Shown piece by piece: positions 1-14,500 of a stretch of 64,000 bases of DNA; position 1 is the first letter of the stretch; each line of letters opens with the position of its first letter. The notes beneath the pieces were generated by a model that was not told where the DNA came from, ran no database searches, and saw only the letters and a program-made list of their open reading frames with translations. The position numbers were made by a program, and so were the translations under genes. Source of the stretch: Helicoverpa zea (lineage: Eukaryota; Arthropoda; Insecta; Lepidoptera; Noctuidae); the NCBI RefSeq assembly GCF_022581195.2, contig NC_061466.1, forward strand, positions 5,146,001 through 5,210,000. Direction: 5' to 3'.

Positions 1-3000
1 GCTGATGATGATGATGACGATGAAGTGATATTGCATAGTTATTTTTGTGGTATTAAAAAGTGATTTTAATAGATCAAGCAACTAGTGCTCTTTTCTTTTC
101 TACGTAGTGATAGTTCGTGTTGCCTGCGCACCATCTAAACTTAGGCCGCACGAAAGCGCTACTAACCGCGCGCAAAGCCTGCCATCAAAGGCGCCAAGCT
201 CAGTACGATCCCTTATCATGATTATGCATTCTGATGCCAATGTTTCGCAACGAGAAATCGTTCGATCACGACCGCTAATGTGAGAATCACTTCCACAACA
301 AATAAAAAACCACTCAATATTAAATCAGCATTAAAAAAAGACAATTTACGTATCTAATTTAATAACTGAAATGCATTTGCCAGTGATTTCTAAATTTCCC
401 AAAATATTTCAAGCACTACAATACATAAATTCTCCTGTTAATAAGGAATGTAATAGATATAACGAAAGTTTACAGATTGTGAATTTCTCTTCAGCAATTC
501 TCGTTTTTCTGGACAATTTGTTGGTCGTGGCGACTCCATTCAATTTTTGTTTGTAAATCGTCAGCTAAATGATTAAGGTAGTTCCGTTTGAGTGTACAGT
601 TTTGTTTGGTCGGCGATGTGACAACAACGGCAGTGTTACAATAAGCGTTAGCACCGAAATTGAAAGTGAGCCAGCAAGTGCGCGTGCGTGCGTCGTCCGG
701 CCACAACAATCATAAAAGAATAAATACGACAGAAGTGTAAGACCGTACGAAATCGCACACGCACGCATTCGATATGCTACGTAATCGAGTTATGTAGTCG
801 GATACTGTAAAAGCTTTTAATTGAATGATCTCATAGAAAATACCTACGTGCACCTGAGCGTGAGTTTAGTAAAAGGAAGGAATCAATAAAACTGGTAACA
901 ATACGTAATTCAAGTTTGTTATAAGAGAACACGCGAACTCAAGTCGCAGCAGCGGAATGTGGAGAATTTTATGCAGCTTTCTTATGATGAAGTGTAAGCG
1001 ATAAGGCCCTGTATGACAAGCCGCCTCTTTGAAAAGTCGTTCATTCACCACGCACGAGGGCTTGCGTGAGTTCGCGATAATGACCCTTAACTAGGCATGG
1101 CCCTATATGTCTCTGACAACTTGTTTATTCCAAGAATGTGTCGATGAGACTACTGACCGTACTACATTATGACATGAGCAGCATCTGTCATAGACACAGA
1201 TAAAGAGATTCGAAACGGAAATAAATTACTGCAATGCTCGTGATTTAAAGATGCGTTCGTTAGAACCATTTGTTATGTGAGTGATGAATCTTTGAGATGA
1301 TGCGATAAACAAAATGGTTTAAAAAATCGGATTCACATGTCGTTTACGGAGGAAATACTAATTAGCACGAGACAAGATAAAAATCAACTGTCTGTGTGCA
1401 AGATGACTGCAGTCTGATAAAGAAAAACTAGCTCCACAAGCAATAAGCCGGCGTTAGAAGAACTTATTTGATTGCAAAAACTTCATAACTGTTCAATGAA
1501 AATGCCACAAAAAGAATAGCTGACAGATGCATTACAGTAAACAGATAATAAAATACTGCGATAAAAACTTGTGACAATAATAAATAAATTCTATCAGTTT
1601 AATAACCTTAAGCCGTTATTACGTATTATCCATTCAAGTAGCCATTACATTCCAAATAATGATTGAATCAATTGAATAAATAAAGAAGAACGTAGGTATA
1701 AGAAGCCGTAAAACATAAAAGTAGAAAGCCCATAGAGAAAGGGCACTACAAAAAAGGTTGAATACTTTTTTACGTTACCACAATACGTTACAGATTGTCG
1801 ATGGAATCAGACTATTCATATAATTTCATCTATAATTTCGTGTCTAAATTATATACTCGAATACTTTTAGGCCTAGCATTATTTTCTTTCATTGTTTTGT
1901 TTCACAGATATTCAGAACTATTCGATTTAATATTATAATGCATTTGAAGATTTTGGATCTATGTGTTCAAGTTCAACGCAACCTACGTAAAACATCGCTA
2001 TTATAACACAAAATGTTAAAACACCAGTTAAATTTTACTGGCGGCACGTTTCCTTATATCATTAAATACATAATGGGCCATTAATTTGTCAAATACATTG
2101 CTTGCTGCCATAATAAAGCTCTATCAAGCCATTAGCGACCCATTAATTGTTATTAAACGGCAACTTCTATGTGTTTACTCGAACATTTATGTTTAAGCTC
2201 TTAGAACGCGCGAGTTATTTCAATTTCACACACGATTCATTGCTCAAAAGCGGCGATTGTCTAACGCTGTATTCGTTTTTGAACAGGAGTGCGCACGCGA
2301 CTTAGAATCGAACTTTCTTCCGCACCGTCGGACAACACCTGACAAATTGCTTTATAATGATAGCTAATTGATGATCGCTTTACGACAATTTGTGCGGTTT
2401 CATGTTACTTTTTTTACGAAACGATGATTGAAACATGAATCATCAGTGTGTGTAAGCTCACTAATATAATATTGTATATTTAAGGAAGCGCAGATCTCAC
2501 ATTCGATAAAGCGATTAAACAGATTAGAGATCAGAGATAAATTGTGTTAATCAATTCTTATTATGACACCGCTAATGAATTATTTAACATTCGAAAAAAT
2601 ATAGGTCCATTAATGTCGGTACGATGGAGGCCTACTAAGACGAATGGTAATGGACTTCAATCGAAGCTCTTTGTTAGAAAGTTATTTTGGCGATAGCGTG
2701 TAGATAAACACTTTTAAAATAATAGTGACGCTTCCGGGTTTCAATTTAACATTCCTCATTAATTTTTATAGACATCTGTTCGCAATGCAGATGATAATAC
2801 TCATTACAACTATTGAATCGCTATATCAATTGCTACTCGTTAACTGAATATAAATTACACTCTCCAAACGAGACGTTTTAATGTTGTTCTATTTGTCATT
2901 TAATTTCACCAATTATGTACGTACTTGGATTTAGAAGATGAACTTTAGAAAGCTATTTTTTATTAAGGAACAACGCCTACAAGAGCTATTGTTACACCAG

Positions 3001-6000
3001 CTACGAATCATTAAAATAACTTACTATAACAACTTGTACCGAAGCGAGTTCTAATAAGACTTCTTGTGAATTAAATCTAAGTACATGTGCAATGCGAAAT
3101 ATACTTTATTCCCTTTATATAATAGTGAGTGATAGTGATTGCTCATTGTGAGTGGAGTTATTACCATCAGTGGAGCTTGTGGGAACTCGTTAAGAGCTAC
3201 CCCGAGCACTGAACCCTTGCACCCGTTTTTCTACGCGAGTCTTGTGTGACTGCTTTTTGTCTCTATTAATTTCACTACAGCACTCCATCTTTGAGACTAG
3301 TCATCGTATATTATGTTTTATTGGCGGCTTCGTTTTTGCGCTACTAGTAGTAAAATACACATGATTATTCTTTGGAGTTTAAACTGTATCGTGACCTCGA
3401 ACTTGTTTCGTATTTACAAGATCTGTATCTGTGTTCAATTGCAGTAGATGATCGCTGACCTATCACTTCAGTGCTCACCTTTGCTACCCTTCGGAAGCAC
3501 CACTTTATACATTTAAGATTTCAATCTGAGTGAAAGGCTGTTATTGCAAAACTCAGATACATTTACTAGAATTGGCCGATTTCTGTCTAAGATACAATGT
3601 GCGCGCTATTTATTAATGTTATTCTTCAGATAAGGATCATTTTCAATTAGTTTTAAGTTTGGACAGAACTAGTCAAACAATAGATGTAACAGTGCTTCTT
3701 TTAACATTAACCGTGCCTGATAAAAACAATAAGACCAAATCAATATTCAAGATCTAAAGTAATGAACTGAATCATTCGAACTTAACATGATGAGTTCATA
3801 TCATCCTGATCTAAATTTAAAATGTACAGATCCTAAAAGCAATGCTATCAGCAATTAAAGAATGACACGGTACGCATTTTTTGCCTGTGGAAAATCCATC
3901 AATTAACAACACTTTTAAAAGAATTTGGCTAAGCCGAATTAGCAATTTTATTTAGACTTGAATAAAATAAATGCCGTCTATAAAGTTTATTTTATTTTGA
4001 AGGTGCTTTTAATAATTGAATTAACAGTGCTTTAATTATAATTGATGTAGCTTTAACTTAAACGATTGCATAATCTGGTTTAAAAGCTGTGGACGTTTGT
4101 AATGAGAATTCCGATTCACAGTAGTCGATAGCCGAGCGTAGTCAACCAAGCAATAAAATTAACTTCTGTTATGTATCGGATAAAAAAGGTGTTCATACAG
4201 AATCAGTACTCTTACCAATTTACCGGTGCATTAGCGCCGGTTACTCGATAGGTAATTATCATTAGGTTACCGTTCGTCCACTCGGATTTCAATTGTTGAT
4301 CGGGTCACTTTTACCTTTGGTATTTTAAGGTTATATGCAGAACCGTTCACGTAAAAGTTAGAGGTTCTTTAGATTGCTAGAACTTTTTATCGGCAACGGC
4401 TATTTTTATCGTCTAAAAGGTATTTAAATCACAAAAAATTACGCCGAAACAATACAGGTTTCAGTTAATCTTCTAAATGTAGTTCGAAGAAATATAACTG
4501 ACCCAGATAATGTGTCCTACAAGCCTAGGCAGCTAATTTACATTATTTCATTTTTTGTCGAGAAAAAGTGTCCAGTTTAAACAATGCGGCTTCTTCGATA
4601 CCGCAAACACGTTTTTGTTAACTTTCTTATTTTATTTAGAGTTATTGTCGCATCTTAAATCTCGGTTTCTTTTTAACTGATTATACTGTACGCAAGCACG
4701 TAAAAGAAAATTAGAAAAGTGAACCGTAGCCGCGCTATCAACATAAAATATCGACGCCTACCTCGGATCGCGTAGAACCTCTTAATAAAGTTACCAATAA
4801 ACAGCCACTTGCAGGTAAAGTAAGCTAAGTAAGTCTTTATTGCTTATCTTATAAAGAACATTTCACGTAATATGTAAATCAAACATTGAAACTCGAGCAA
4901 AATGCTAAGAGAGTCACAAACATTTCAAGAATCAAATCATCTCCATTCGAAAACAAATTATTGGAAAAGTCGTCAATAAATTCAGCGTAATTGGCAATGT
5001 AAAGCAAGAAATCGTGCGTAAGACGAACGTTAGGGGAAAGTTCCTCATTCGCAATTCAATCTGGCGCAATCTTTATTCGATCATATGTCAGTAGGCTGAG
5101 GTTCTCACATACATATTTATGATTATTTTCTTAGACGTAAGTTGTAAGTAAGGTACGAAAACTATCCTGTCATCAAATCAGCAATGGCTCTCATCCAATG
5201 GTCGTTTCCCGGCAATTTTCTACGTGCCATGCATCATATTCGCGGGTTAATCGTAGGTTGCTTGTTTCCACCATAGTATGTAGGTTGCAGCACATTGTAG
5301 GTCAATGGAACGCGGCACGAGCTGCGCTTTCCTGCAGTTGTCTTATGCAGATGAGAATTATTTATTAACTGTGTTTAAGTTACCAAATTGCTTGTGGCTT
5401 TAGACGTTTATGTCTTGAGATTGAGTGTTTAAGTGAAATTTTCGCAGATTTAATAGATTTACGTAGAAATCTGATGAATCTTAGATTTTAAATTGAAGAA
5501 AATACGTAGACGTTCGTACGTTAGGTATATGTAAAGTTACAGCAATTAATGACTTAGTAAAGATATTTCGTGAATTTAATTTCATTGCACAACAATTAAT
5601 TTTTAATAATTTTTCTAACTTCAAAACACTGCTGCCGCCAGGTGCTAAAGATGTTAACTTTAATACAATGCGAATAGTAGAAAAATCTGAACCGAATCCA
5701 ATTGTATACTTCCGTTCCCAGACATTTCGCCAGACCAATCGAAGAAACAATAAAAGGAAAGCTTGTAATTATCGGCTCCGTTGCCCATTATACGTTGCTA
5801 CAATTTCTTCCTAAAACAAGGGGCGTTATCCAACCAAATCATGCCTATATCAAAGATGATTTGTTCAATAGCCTACTTGCATTCAACTGCCAGTACCTTG
5901 GCAATTCATTGAAGCGATTTAGCTACGTTTACACGTCCCAGATAAACATCAACGAGTATTGTTTTCTCATTTAGTAACTTTGAATCATTACATTCAAGCC

Positions 6001-8452
6001 AATCCAATTTGCTATCGAATGATCGGTTGAACGATTTACTTTCTTCTTGTTCAGCTTTAATCTGATCTTCGAAGTACTTATCGCCGGTAATCACTTCAAA
6101 AATGTTGCCATGTTGACCCTTACGGTGTTATAGCGGTAATGTTATTGTTTATCACGATGTAGGTAAAGGTCGGGTGGCATAACGAGGGTATCAGTCAATT
6201 TTGCATTTTTTGTGATCTACCTATTTCTAGCCAAACTCCGGAATGTTTACTGGGAAATTGTACAAATACTAGTAAAAAAGTTTACGGTTCAATTGACATG
6301 GACTGCACATCGGTGGCACCTGTTAGCACATCTAGGTCAGTTTTTGTTCCTCGTTTTCACTATTCAAACAAACGATGATCTACGTCACTCTGCGCTCGTG
6401 GGCACGGACGTCTTCATGTTTAATTATCTGAGAAACGAAAATGTCATTCTCAGTCATGTAATATTTGGAACAATTGTGCATTCCTTATGAGTTAATTTCG
6501 CTTTTTAGTGCTGTAATGTTTAATTTAATCTTTGTTGTTTGCAAATTAGTTTTAATGATAGTGAATGAAAGTGTTTCTGTTACGTATATCTTTATTCATG
6601 GACTCGTAGTTTTTATGCTTTTCTCATTGTTATCGCGTAAAATATGGATTGGAGTGGTGGTTACAAATTTTGCACATCATTTTGCCGTTTCTTCTTATGT
6701 TTGTAGCGTTGCGTGGCTTAGTTGGGCGTGACGCACCGTTTTGTCGGCTGCTCTTGCCGATACGGTCTACATGCGCTTGAGCATCCGTCGACTAACCCCT
6801 GGTTTCGGCTTCAAGTTTTCTTCTTCCATGGGGAAAGCTATCGATTTCTGGTTTATATATCAAATCATCGCACTTTCTTTTACTGCTTGTATTTAATTAT
6901 GTAGTTTATTCAGTAAAGCATGAAAACACAGGGGTGTGAAAGCGTTGATTTACAACAATTATAAAAGCTAATGGGTATTACGGCTACTTTGTTTTTGTTC
7001 ATAAATGTTCTTATTTATTTTGTATCTTTATGCATAAATCCTATTTCCATTGTGTTCCCACGAGCTACTGACTATTCAATTGTGAATGAATCTCACATCA
7101 ATAATAATTATTCAAATTGTGTTCATAATACTTAATGATGGCAACCTTTCTTTTTTCTCTACGAACATTGCAGATTACTATGTTATCAAGATGATGGTTT
7201 TAAATGGCTGGTGTAATGTATTCTTATTTTAGCAATCTTTGTTTGTGCTTCTGAATAATTTGTGCATGTTTATTGCGAAGATACGTAACATAATTACGTT
7301 TTGTAATATAAACAAATGTTCACTTGTTCCGATACACGTCAATGATCTTTTCTTTCTCACCGAACGGTGTAATAGTTCGATTGAGTTCAGAGTTCAGAGC
7401 ACTACAACTGAAGCGGTAAAGGCTTTAACTGAACGAAGTCAATATTAATGGCCAAACCTAATATTTACAAAAATATCTTTGTCTCAGTTCTAGTAAGTCA
7501 CTAAACTTTACCAATTTATCATTTCTTCTTTCATAGCTGTAAAGCATCTCACGCGCAGTGGCTAGTACGATCGCGCCTCCACGTTCTATATTAATAAATT
7601 CAACTTTATCGAGTTCATTTTCTTTCGTAACAATAGTTACGTCTTTGGATTAAGCGGTACTCAAAACGGTATTACAGTTAGCGATGCAATTGAATCGTTC
7701 ACCGAAGTGGGATCTCCGGGCACGACCACAGCCCAGTTCTGAGTGAAATGCAAGGTCGGGAACCGCTCAGTTATTGTGTTTATAAACTTTTTGTCATGCA
7801 TCTCACCGAGTTGTATTGTTACAAACAACTGAACTGCTCCATTGAGACAGATATGCCGTGCGATACTCGACTCGGAAGCGTTCCTTTTTTTCCTCATCTT
7901 CCGTGATGGTTGACGACGAAAGCCCCACTTATTCTGACGCAAATATGTGTTGCAGCTGCGATTAACCACGATATGCATCAGTATGTAACGCTAATTAGAT
8001 TCTTGTTAATATTCATCTTTCATTGTCGACAATAATAAATTCTAATCCCAACACTGAATATTTGTTCTTAGGATTTTTTAAGTATGCCGTTAGTGATTAT
8101 GGCGTCGATTCTTAGATGGAGCGTCCGTTAATGTTCGAATATCGGCAATATCTCGGCGGAGTAGACAGCACGGTTCATGCAGCCGACTTTGCGAAGTGGC
8201 TGTGGTTTGGTTTAAATCCGAAGTGGAAATGAGCTAGCAGTTACTGTACGTATTCCCTGCTGGCTGAAACCGCAAATCGTCGAGGGGAGACGGGTCTTTA
8301 TAGTCACATTTTGTAATAGCTCTGAGTTTCCGCTGAGGATGGTTGATGTCCCCACCTGTCGTATGCCGTTACAACGTCACGAATAAGTTTATTGTCCAAT
8401 ATTGGGATTGGCAAATGTACCTTGTGGTACCTATTGGAGAAAACCATACTAT
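1..8452. other. No recognisable gene
   Basis: This is AT-rich DNA. Open frames of 60-92 codons on both strands have no signal peptide, domain or exon structure that I recognise. A (GAT)n-like start leaves a short Asp-rich open frame at 1-63 that could be an exon end or chance. Around 2.05-2.16 kb there is a cluster of CCATTA/TTAATTG-type homeodomain-like sites. Confidence 0.6.
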
Positions 8453-8516
8453 GAAAACACCTCTATGTGCTCCGTTGGTTTTAAGATACAACAACGGAGC
8501 ACATAGAGGTGTTTTC
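8453..8516. repeat. Perfect 25-bp inverted repeat with 14-nt loop
   Basis: The arms 8453-8477 and 8492-8516 are exact reverse complements (GAAAACACCTCTATGTGCTC...). No target duplication or related copy was found in the window. It could be a tiny foldback or a palindrome made by template switching. Confidence 0.9.
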
Positions 8517-11500
8517 TATGCATCTATGCATCTTCGTAACTGAATTTTTGCGTTCTATTTCAGAACATGAAGAAGTCTCATATTAATAAAAAAAAATAAT
8601 GGGTGTAGGAGATCCATTTGTATATTTATTGCTTAATCCTTATGTACTTAATTTTCTGCTGATATCTCAATGACATAACTCTGTGCTTCGACTTTTATGT
8701 TCTAAAGGGATTATTAAGTTTATAGCTGCAGAATTAAATCCGCGGTATTTTAATAAATGAGTACTAATATTTCAGAAAAGTAAACTCGAGGCAATAAAGG
8801 TTCTTAAATTTTAAATAATTTTGTACATATTTGTAACATGACACTGATCCTGAAACCTATACCAATGAACATTTCAAAATTCTAACTCCATGCCTTCAAG
8901 TATCACAAATGCCATAAAAGTACCCTCACTAAACTACTAGAATGCAACCAGTTCTGTCCAGTTCCTAACATGTACCGCCTGTTAGGATAACGACCAGATT
9001 TATATGGAGTTGAATTAACCGCCCATGTCGTTCTGAAGTCTTGACTATTGACGTGGATTTATGATGCAACTGATTGGGAATTGTGCTTGAGGTGCACTGA
9101 AGAATTGTTAAAGCCTTGCGAATTGTGTGATGAATGGGTGCAAGTAAAACGATGTTAGAAATTTTACCTTTTTTATTTGGATGCCTTTAGCTTAGGAAGA
9201 TGTGAGATTTTACGCTTTTGTTGGTAAACTTGGTCGACTTTGCAATATCATTTTATGAATAGGCTGCATTCTGGTTCCGAGCTAATAAAATCAAACAAAC
9301 TTATTTATAGAACTTTATGAAACAAAAAAGGCATCTTATCTTAGACTGCCTTTAAGGAGCTATCAAACAAGTTTATGTCTTCTACAGGTAACTTTATACC
9401 TTATTATATCATAATTGCAGATCAAGTAAATAGTGAATAAGTATTACTTTCAAGCTTTCGCCAGGACGGTTGAAAATAACAGTAATTCTTATCAAAGTTT
9501 TATGTGCAGTAAATACATCCAGCGATTGAATATAATATCGTTCCTATCATTTTCCTATACGTCAGAGGTCGAGATGAAAAGTCACCAGTCCCGATGATTG
9601 GTTTGTATAATTTCACGGTTCCGCGTGAACCTCGTGTAACGGACTTCTCTCTCGGATTACTATAACCCCATGACATAGTTCCATCGGATACTCCGTCAAA
9701 TTGATTCTAGACTGGCTCATCTAACTTGCCCTTAGGTCTGACTTTGACCCGACTGACTGGAAAACGATTGTTGAACTTTATTTTGCAGTCACGTTCACAT
9801 AACAATATTAACCTTATCTGACTTCACATCACGAAGACTTTCGCTTTGAACTAGATAAGAACATTTAATTTATCTGTACCGTAAGCAAGTGCAAGGAAAA
9901 GCAACTCTGAATAAATGAGGCGTAATCATTGGAGATGATCATAGAAAGTTATTTTGATTTCTGAACATTGTTTTGCATTGGTACAATTTAAGGAATTCTC
10001 TTCTTACTATTTTGTGGTATTTGTTTAACTTTCTTTTTATATCTAAGAACTTTTCACTAGTTTCAAGTCTGGTTTTCTTTCGTACACATATTAACAGGAG
10101 AAAGACTAGTTTCTTAATCCATGACACGCAAGACTCGTGTTCCACGCGAAGCAACTACTGTATGACCTTCGCAACCTTCGGAAACTGGGTTTTCGCATTA
10201 TGATGTTATCAGCACAAGAATGGATGTTACTACTTGTTCAACAGATATTATCTCCTAACGCCTTTAACGTATGGGGTGGTCTTGTAATAATGGGAAGTCA
10301 AGAGCCATGATACATAAAATAAATACAATAAACCTGAACATTTGCTCGTGTTTGCACAGATGCTTTCTTGGAATAATTCTCCGGTTTCGTGATCATGTCT
10401 AAGTTCTCGTGACTATAAAAGCTTGTAGCGTCTAGATTAAAATGTTTCTGCTGAGATAAACATTATTGTTACGGCGACATTGTCCCACTTTTTTGTAAAA
10501 GGCAGTAAATGTACTAGGCAGTTAGTTTGCGGCAGTCAATTCAACATTCTGAGGCATGCGTGGAGCTTGTCGGCACTTGCCGCAAATGAGTAGACGATAA
10601 CTCACGTAACACAGCAGGCGCGACGCATGGCGTCGTCTATCGAAGCAATTTCAATAAAGTAAATCTCAGCAGGTACGTGTAAGGAACTAATGATGTCGTT
10701 ATAACATTAGCACTTACAACGTCTTCTGTTGATATAAAATCTCTCCCAGCTTGTAATGTTGTAAGTACGAATAACTAATGGGAAGCATCGGTAGGTCTAA
10801 GACCTAAGGTCAGGTATATTGAGTCATTAATAAGCCCTAGTCATAGCACTGTACTTAATTAAGCATTGCTGTAAAGCTTACGGTTTCTTGTCGTATTAAA
10901 TCTAAGATCATAAGTTAACGGACAAAGTACCTGGATTTTTAATTAGTTATTTTAGTACTCGTATATGAATCAGGACAAAAATAGACTTTATGGCAAGTGA
11001 GAACTCATCCCACATACATTCCATAAAAGGAGATCTATTTGCCAATGTATAGGAAATATTTCCGTGCCCTATTTGTACGGCATTCCTCGACATCTTCACT
11101 GTTAATTGCGAAACATTCGTACAATCGTCAAGTGATACTCATACGCTCACGGGTCGTGACTAGCGCATTAACACGGTGATGACCCGCGGCGCTTCTCACG
11201 CCATTGACTCCTTTCTGGGTTGAAAATATACCAACTTGCCTACCACCGCTAACTGTGCTTGCAATGCACTTCCTACAAACTCAAATGACCTGTCAAATGT
11301 TCGTCGTTTTTCACTCAAGCGAGATCGTTCGCTGAGGGCGACAACCACTCAAGCGACTGCAAATAATTTGCCTACCATTTATGGGTTTCATCCTTCCAGA
11401 TTTATTACCTTGACGCCCTTTTTTGCTGACTATTGACCAATCCTGAGTAATTGTAGATACTCCTACGTTAAACTCTTTCGAACGAAACAAGCTTTTGAAC

Positions 11501-14500
11501 AATAAACAACACTTACTTGAAAACAAACTGTAAATAAAGGTAAATCGATTGACCTTTAATAACTTAGACTTGGTGAGCTAAACGATTATATGAACTGATA
11601 TTTATGTTGCAATAAAAGTCGATGGCATGTCTGAAATTCGCTTCCGTCATGATATTAGAAGTAAAACCCTGACCGTTGGACATTATCACCCATTTTCCAC
11701 GAATCATTGAGGTTTGAATTCGCTTGCGGTGAGTCGGACAAAGCCGATCAATCTCTATAGAAAGCTGTATTGTACGAAGGTCGTAACGTTCCGTGAAGTT
11801 TCCGTGAAAGATCCACAATAGATAGATTCTTTAGGGCACAGCCACACGATCGATTTTGGTCAAATAACAGTTCGTTCGGATTTGAAAATGTGTTGCGTCT
11901 ATTACCACGTTACCATTAGTTTTTTATACTTATGGGCTTGAAGGTCGTTTTTACTCAATAATTATGGCGCTATCATTGCTGTGACAGTAAAAAAGCTCTA
12001 ACTAGATGACAACAATACGTTAGCTTGTAATATAATGCTTGCAATATCGTGAGTGATTTACAATTATTTTGACATGTTAGCATGAGTTGGACTCTTGGAC
12101 TTTCGTTCTCTCTCTCTCGATCTTAATATATGGAATTTGGAAGGTCACTCTCTAAGCTGACTTTTTACAATGACGTCAGCAATTTGTAAAGACGTTGGCT
12201 ACTGTGCACCGGCGCTAAAATTTGAGATCATCATAACGCGACGACTAAGTGACAGACAATGGAGTAAATCTAAAGAGAACGGTACATTCAATATTAAATT
12301 AGAACAAGTTCCTTCTTTTTTAGCGTGTCGCGTAACTTATTTCACCGTATCGGAGGGACACGGCTAATTCCATCTGTCTTATGTTTTTTACTAAAGTTTC
12401 AATTAAATCGACGCGACGACGTGTTTCCGGTTCGTCGGTCATTCGTGTTGCAGCGCCTTTTCTTGCCCCGGGCCCTTCGCCTATACAATATGGACCCAAA
12501 TTGCCCATCGATGGTCTCTCAACGGGTCTATTGTGCCGCCTCCGTGGAATTTGTATCTAACGGGAAATATCTTGCACTCAACTGTAGCACAAATGTGCGT
12601 GAGGTGCATTTCGCTATGGAGTCGACTTATGGTTCGAGTGCCGACACTCTTAAATCTTAAAAATAGCCACCCATATCGAATCTCTTCAAATCGATACAAA
12701 TGGTGAAGTCAGGTATCCAGGAAGTTAGGCTCTTACGGCTTTCTAGCTTTGCCTTAAATGGCCGTACCATTACATAAAACTGTCCTATTTTATTACGGCA
12801 TATCTTTTCTAAAAAGGAACATTAGTAACTGTTCTTCGGTAAGCATAAAACATGTTACGGTGACGGTTTGTGTACGTGATTGACATAAATTGCGAATAGT
12901 TTCTCATGTCACTACGTAGATACTAATGCTCACGACCTGAAATGTGTCGAACGGTAACTAATTTAATCATGGTGTCGGACTTTGTGATCCTGGATCTCAT
13001 TTCTCGATATCTAGATTGTAATGTAATAAGTGTAATTTAATAAAGATTGATATTTTAATGGTCCTTAATCAAACGAAACAAGTCCGCGACATATAATGAT
13101 GAAGAATTGCTTTGCAGTATAACCTATATATTTAAATTATGCAGCATGTTATTTCCCCAGTCACCTAGTAACACCGAATGATAAGTGCAATCAACATGTT
13201 GTACACGGTGAGAATCAGACAGATTGCACTCTCGAATTCATAATCACTCAAATCGTCAAGATAATTAACGTCTCGTCAGAGCAGTCATTACTACGTTAGG
13301 AGAATATCTTTATTGACAGCTCTAAAGCGAGCACAAAGGCCACTAGAAAGCCACCATTGTGGCAAACCACATCGATGACTTACACAATGCTACCGACGAC
13401 GCCTAATAACCCATCTGTAACTTCACAACTAGCAACTCATTTAGGAAAATGAAAAGTCTGTTTCAATGAGCTCAACTCTCCCTTATTGTTGTTCGGTTAG
13501 AGGTTGCTCGTGTACAATAGCGTCTAAGGTTATCAGACCGAATGATGAGGCCTTCAGATTCTATTGCTTTCACCCATTACGTGACCTTTTGTGTGTGCCT
13601 TTACATCTTCGAGCTGTCGATAAGTTGTTACGTAATCGTGTACTAATTGGTTCCGAAGTCATCTTCTATCCGTAATAAGGGAGTCGAGTGCTTGTCTGTT
13701 AAACTTTCTCCCCCTTGTAAGGCTTTAATAACGCTCGATTCCCGCCAGGACAGTTTGAACTCGGGGTTAATTACGATTGGTTGTGGCTGCATGCTAACGC
13801 TTTTTTGCCGTCTACGGTCAAAGAATTTAAACGAAAGGGTAGACATGTTTACATAGCTATGCGTACAGCAACTTAAATTGCTTATTTTAAAATTTAAACA
13901 GAGGATACGAAAACATGCACATTCGCATGTTAGCTATTGCATCGTAAATCTTACTACATCTTCTTTTTAATCACGAATGTTTCAGCTGTAAAAATTCTAC
14001 AACTTCCGCACGGAATTTAATCTAGCGATCTGAATAGAATTAATAGTTCTTTCAACATGTGAATTATTCAAATATTCAACCTAATCGGGAAAATGAATAA
14101 GTTTGAAATTGCTTGTCGCGAATGGTGTCATTTGTTACAATTTGCAACGGCCGATAAATACTCACGGCATCTCGTCCGTCAAATGACATCAGCATAGTAG
14201 CGGCTCAGTTCTAGCGATGCCTCAGATAAATTGACTCGCAGCAATTTTCTCTATGATGTGTATTTTAAGCAGTTTCATGCTTTTGATATATTGCGCTCGA
14301 TGACGGACACTTATTGTCGTATCACCCACGTTCCATAGAAGTAAAGCGAACACAATTAAGTGAAGATTCAAAGTGAGTTTTCTGATTTATTATATTTGTT
14401 TTGTGTCAAGCATTGTACATTTGTATCTCACGATCATTACCGTTGCTCCGGTGGGCGTCTGACCTCATTTTAAAGGAATAGTACCTTAAAAGGGACCCAT

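Noticed and set aside
1..63. Asp-rich open frame at the left edge that could be the end of an exon
   Set aside because: It is simple GAT-repeat sequence at the window edge, too short to judge and without a visible acceptor.
5906..6094. Minus-strand 62-codon frame with charged, globular-looking composition
   Set aside because: Stops close it on both sides, and neither a neighbouring exon nor a family match could be recognised.
12325..12660. 111-codon plus-strand open frame in a GC-richer patch
   Set aside because: It has no recognisable domain, overlapping minus-strand frames are equally open, and no supporting splice context was found.
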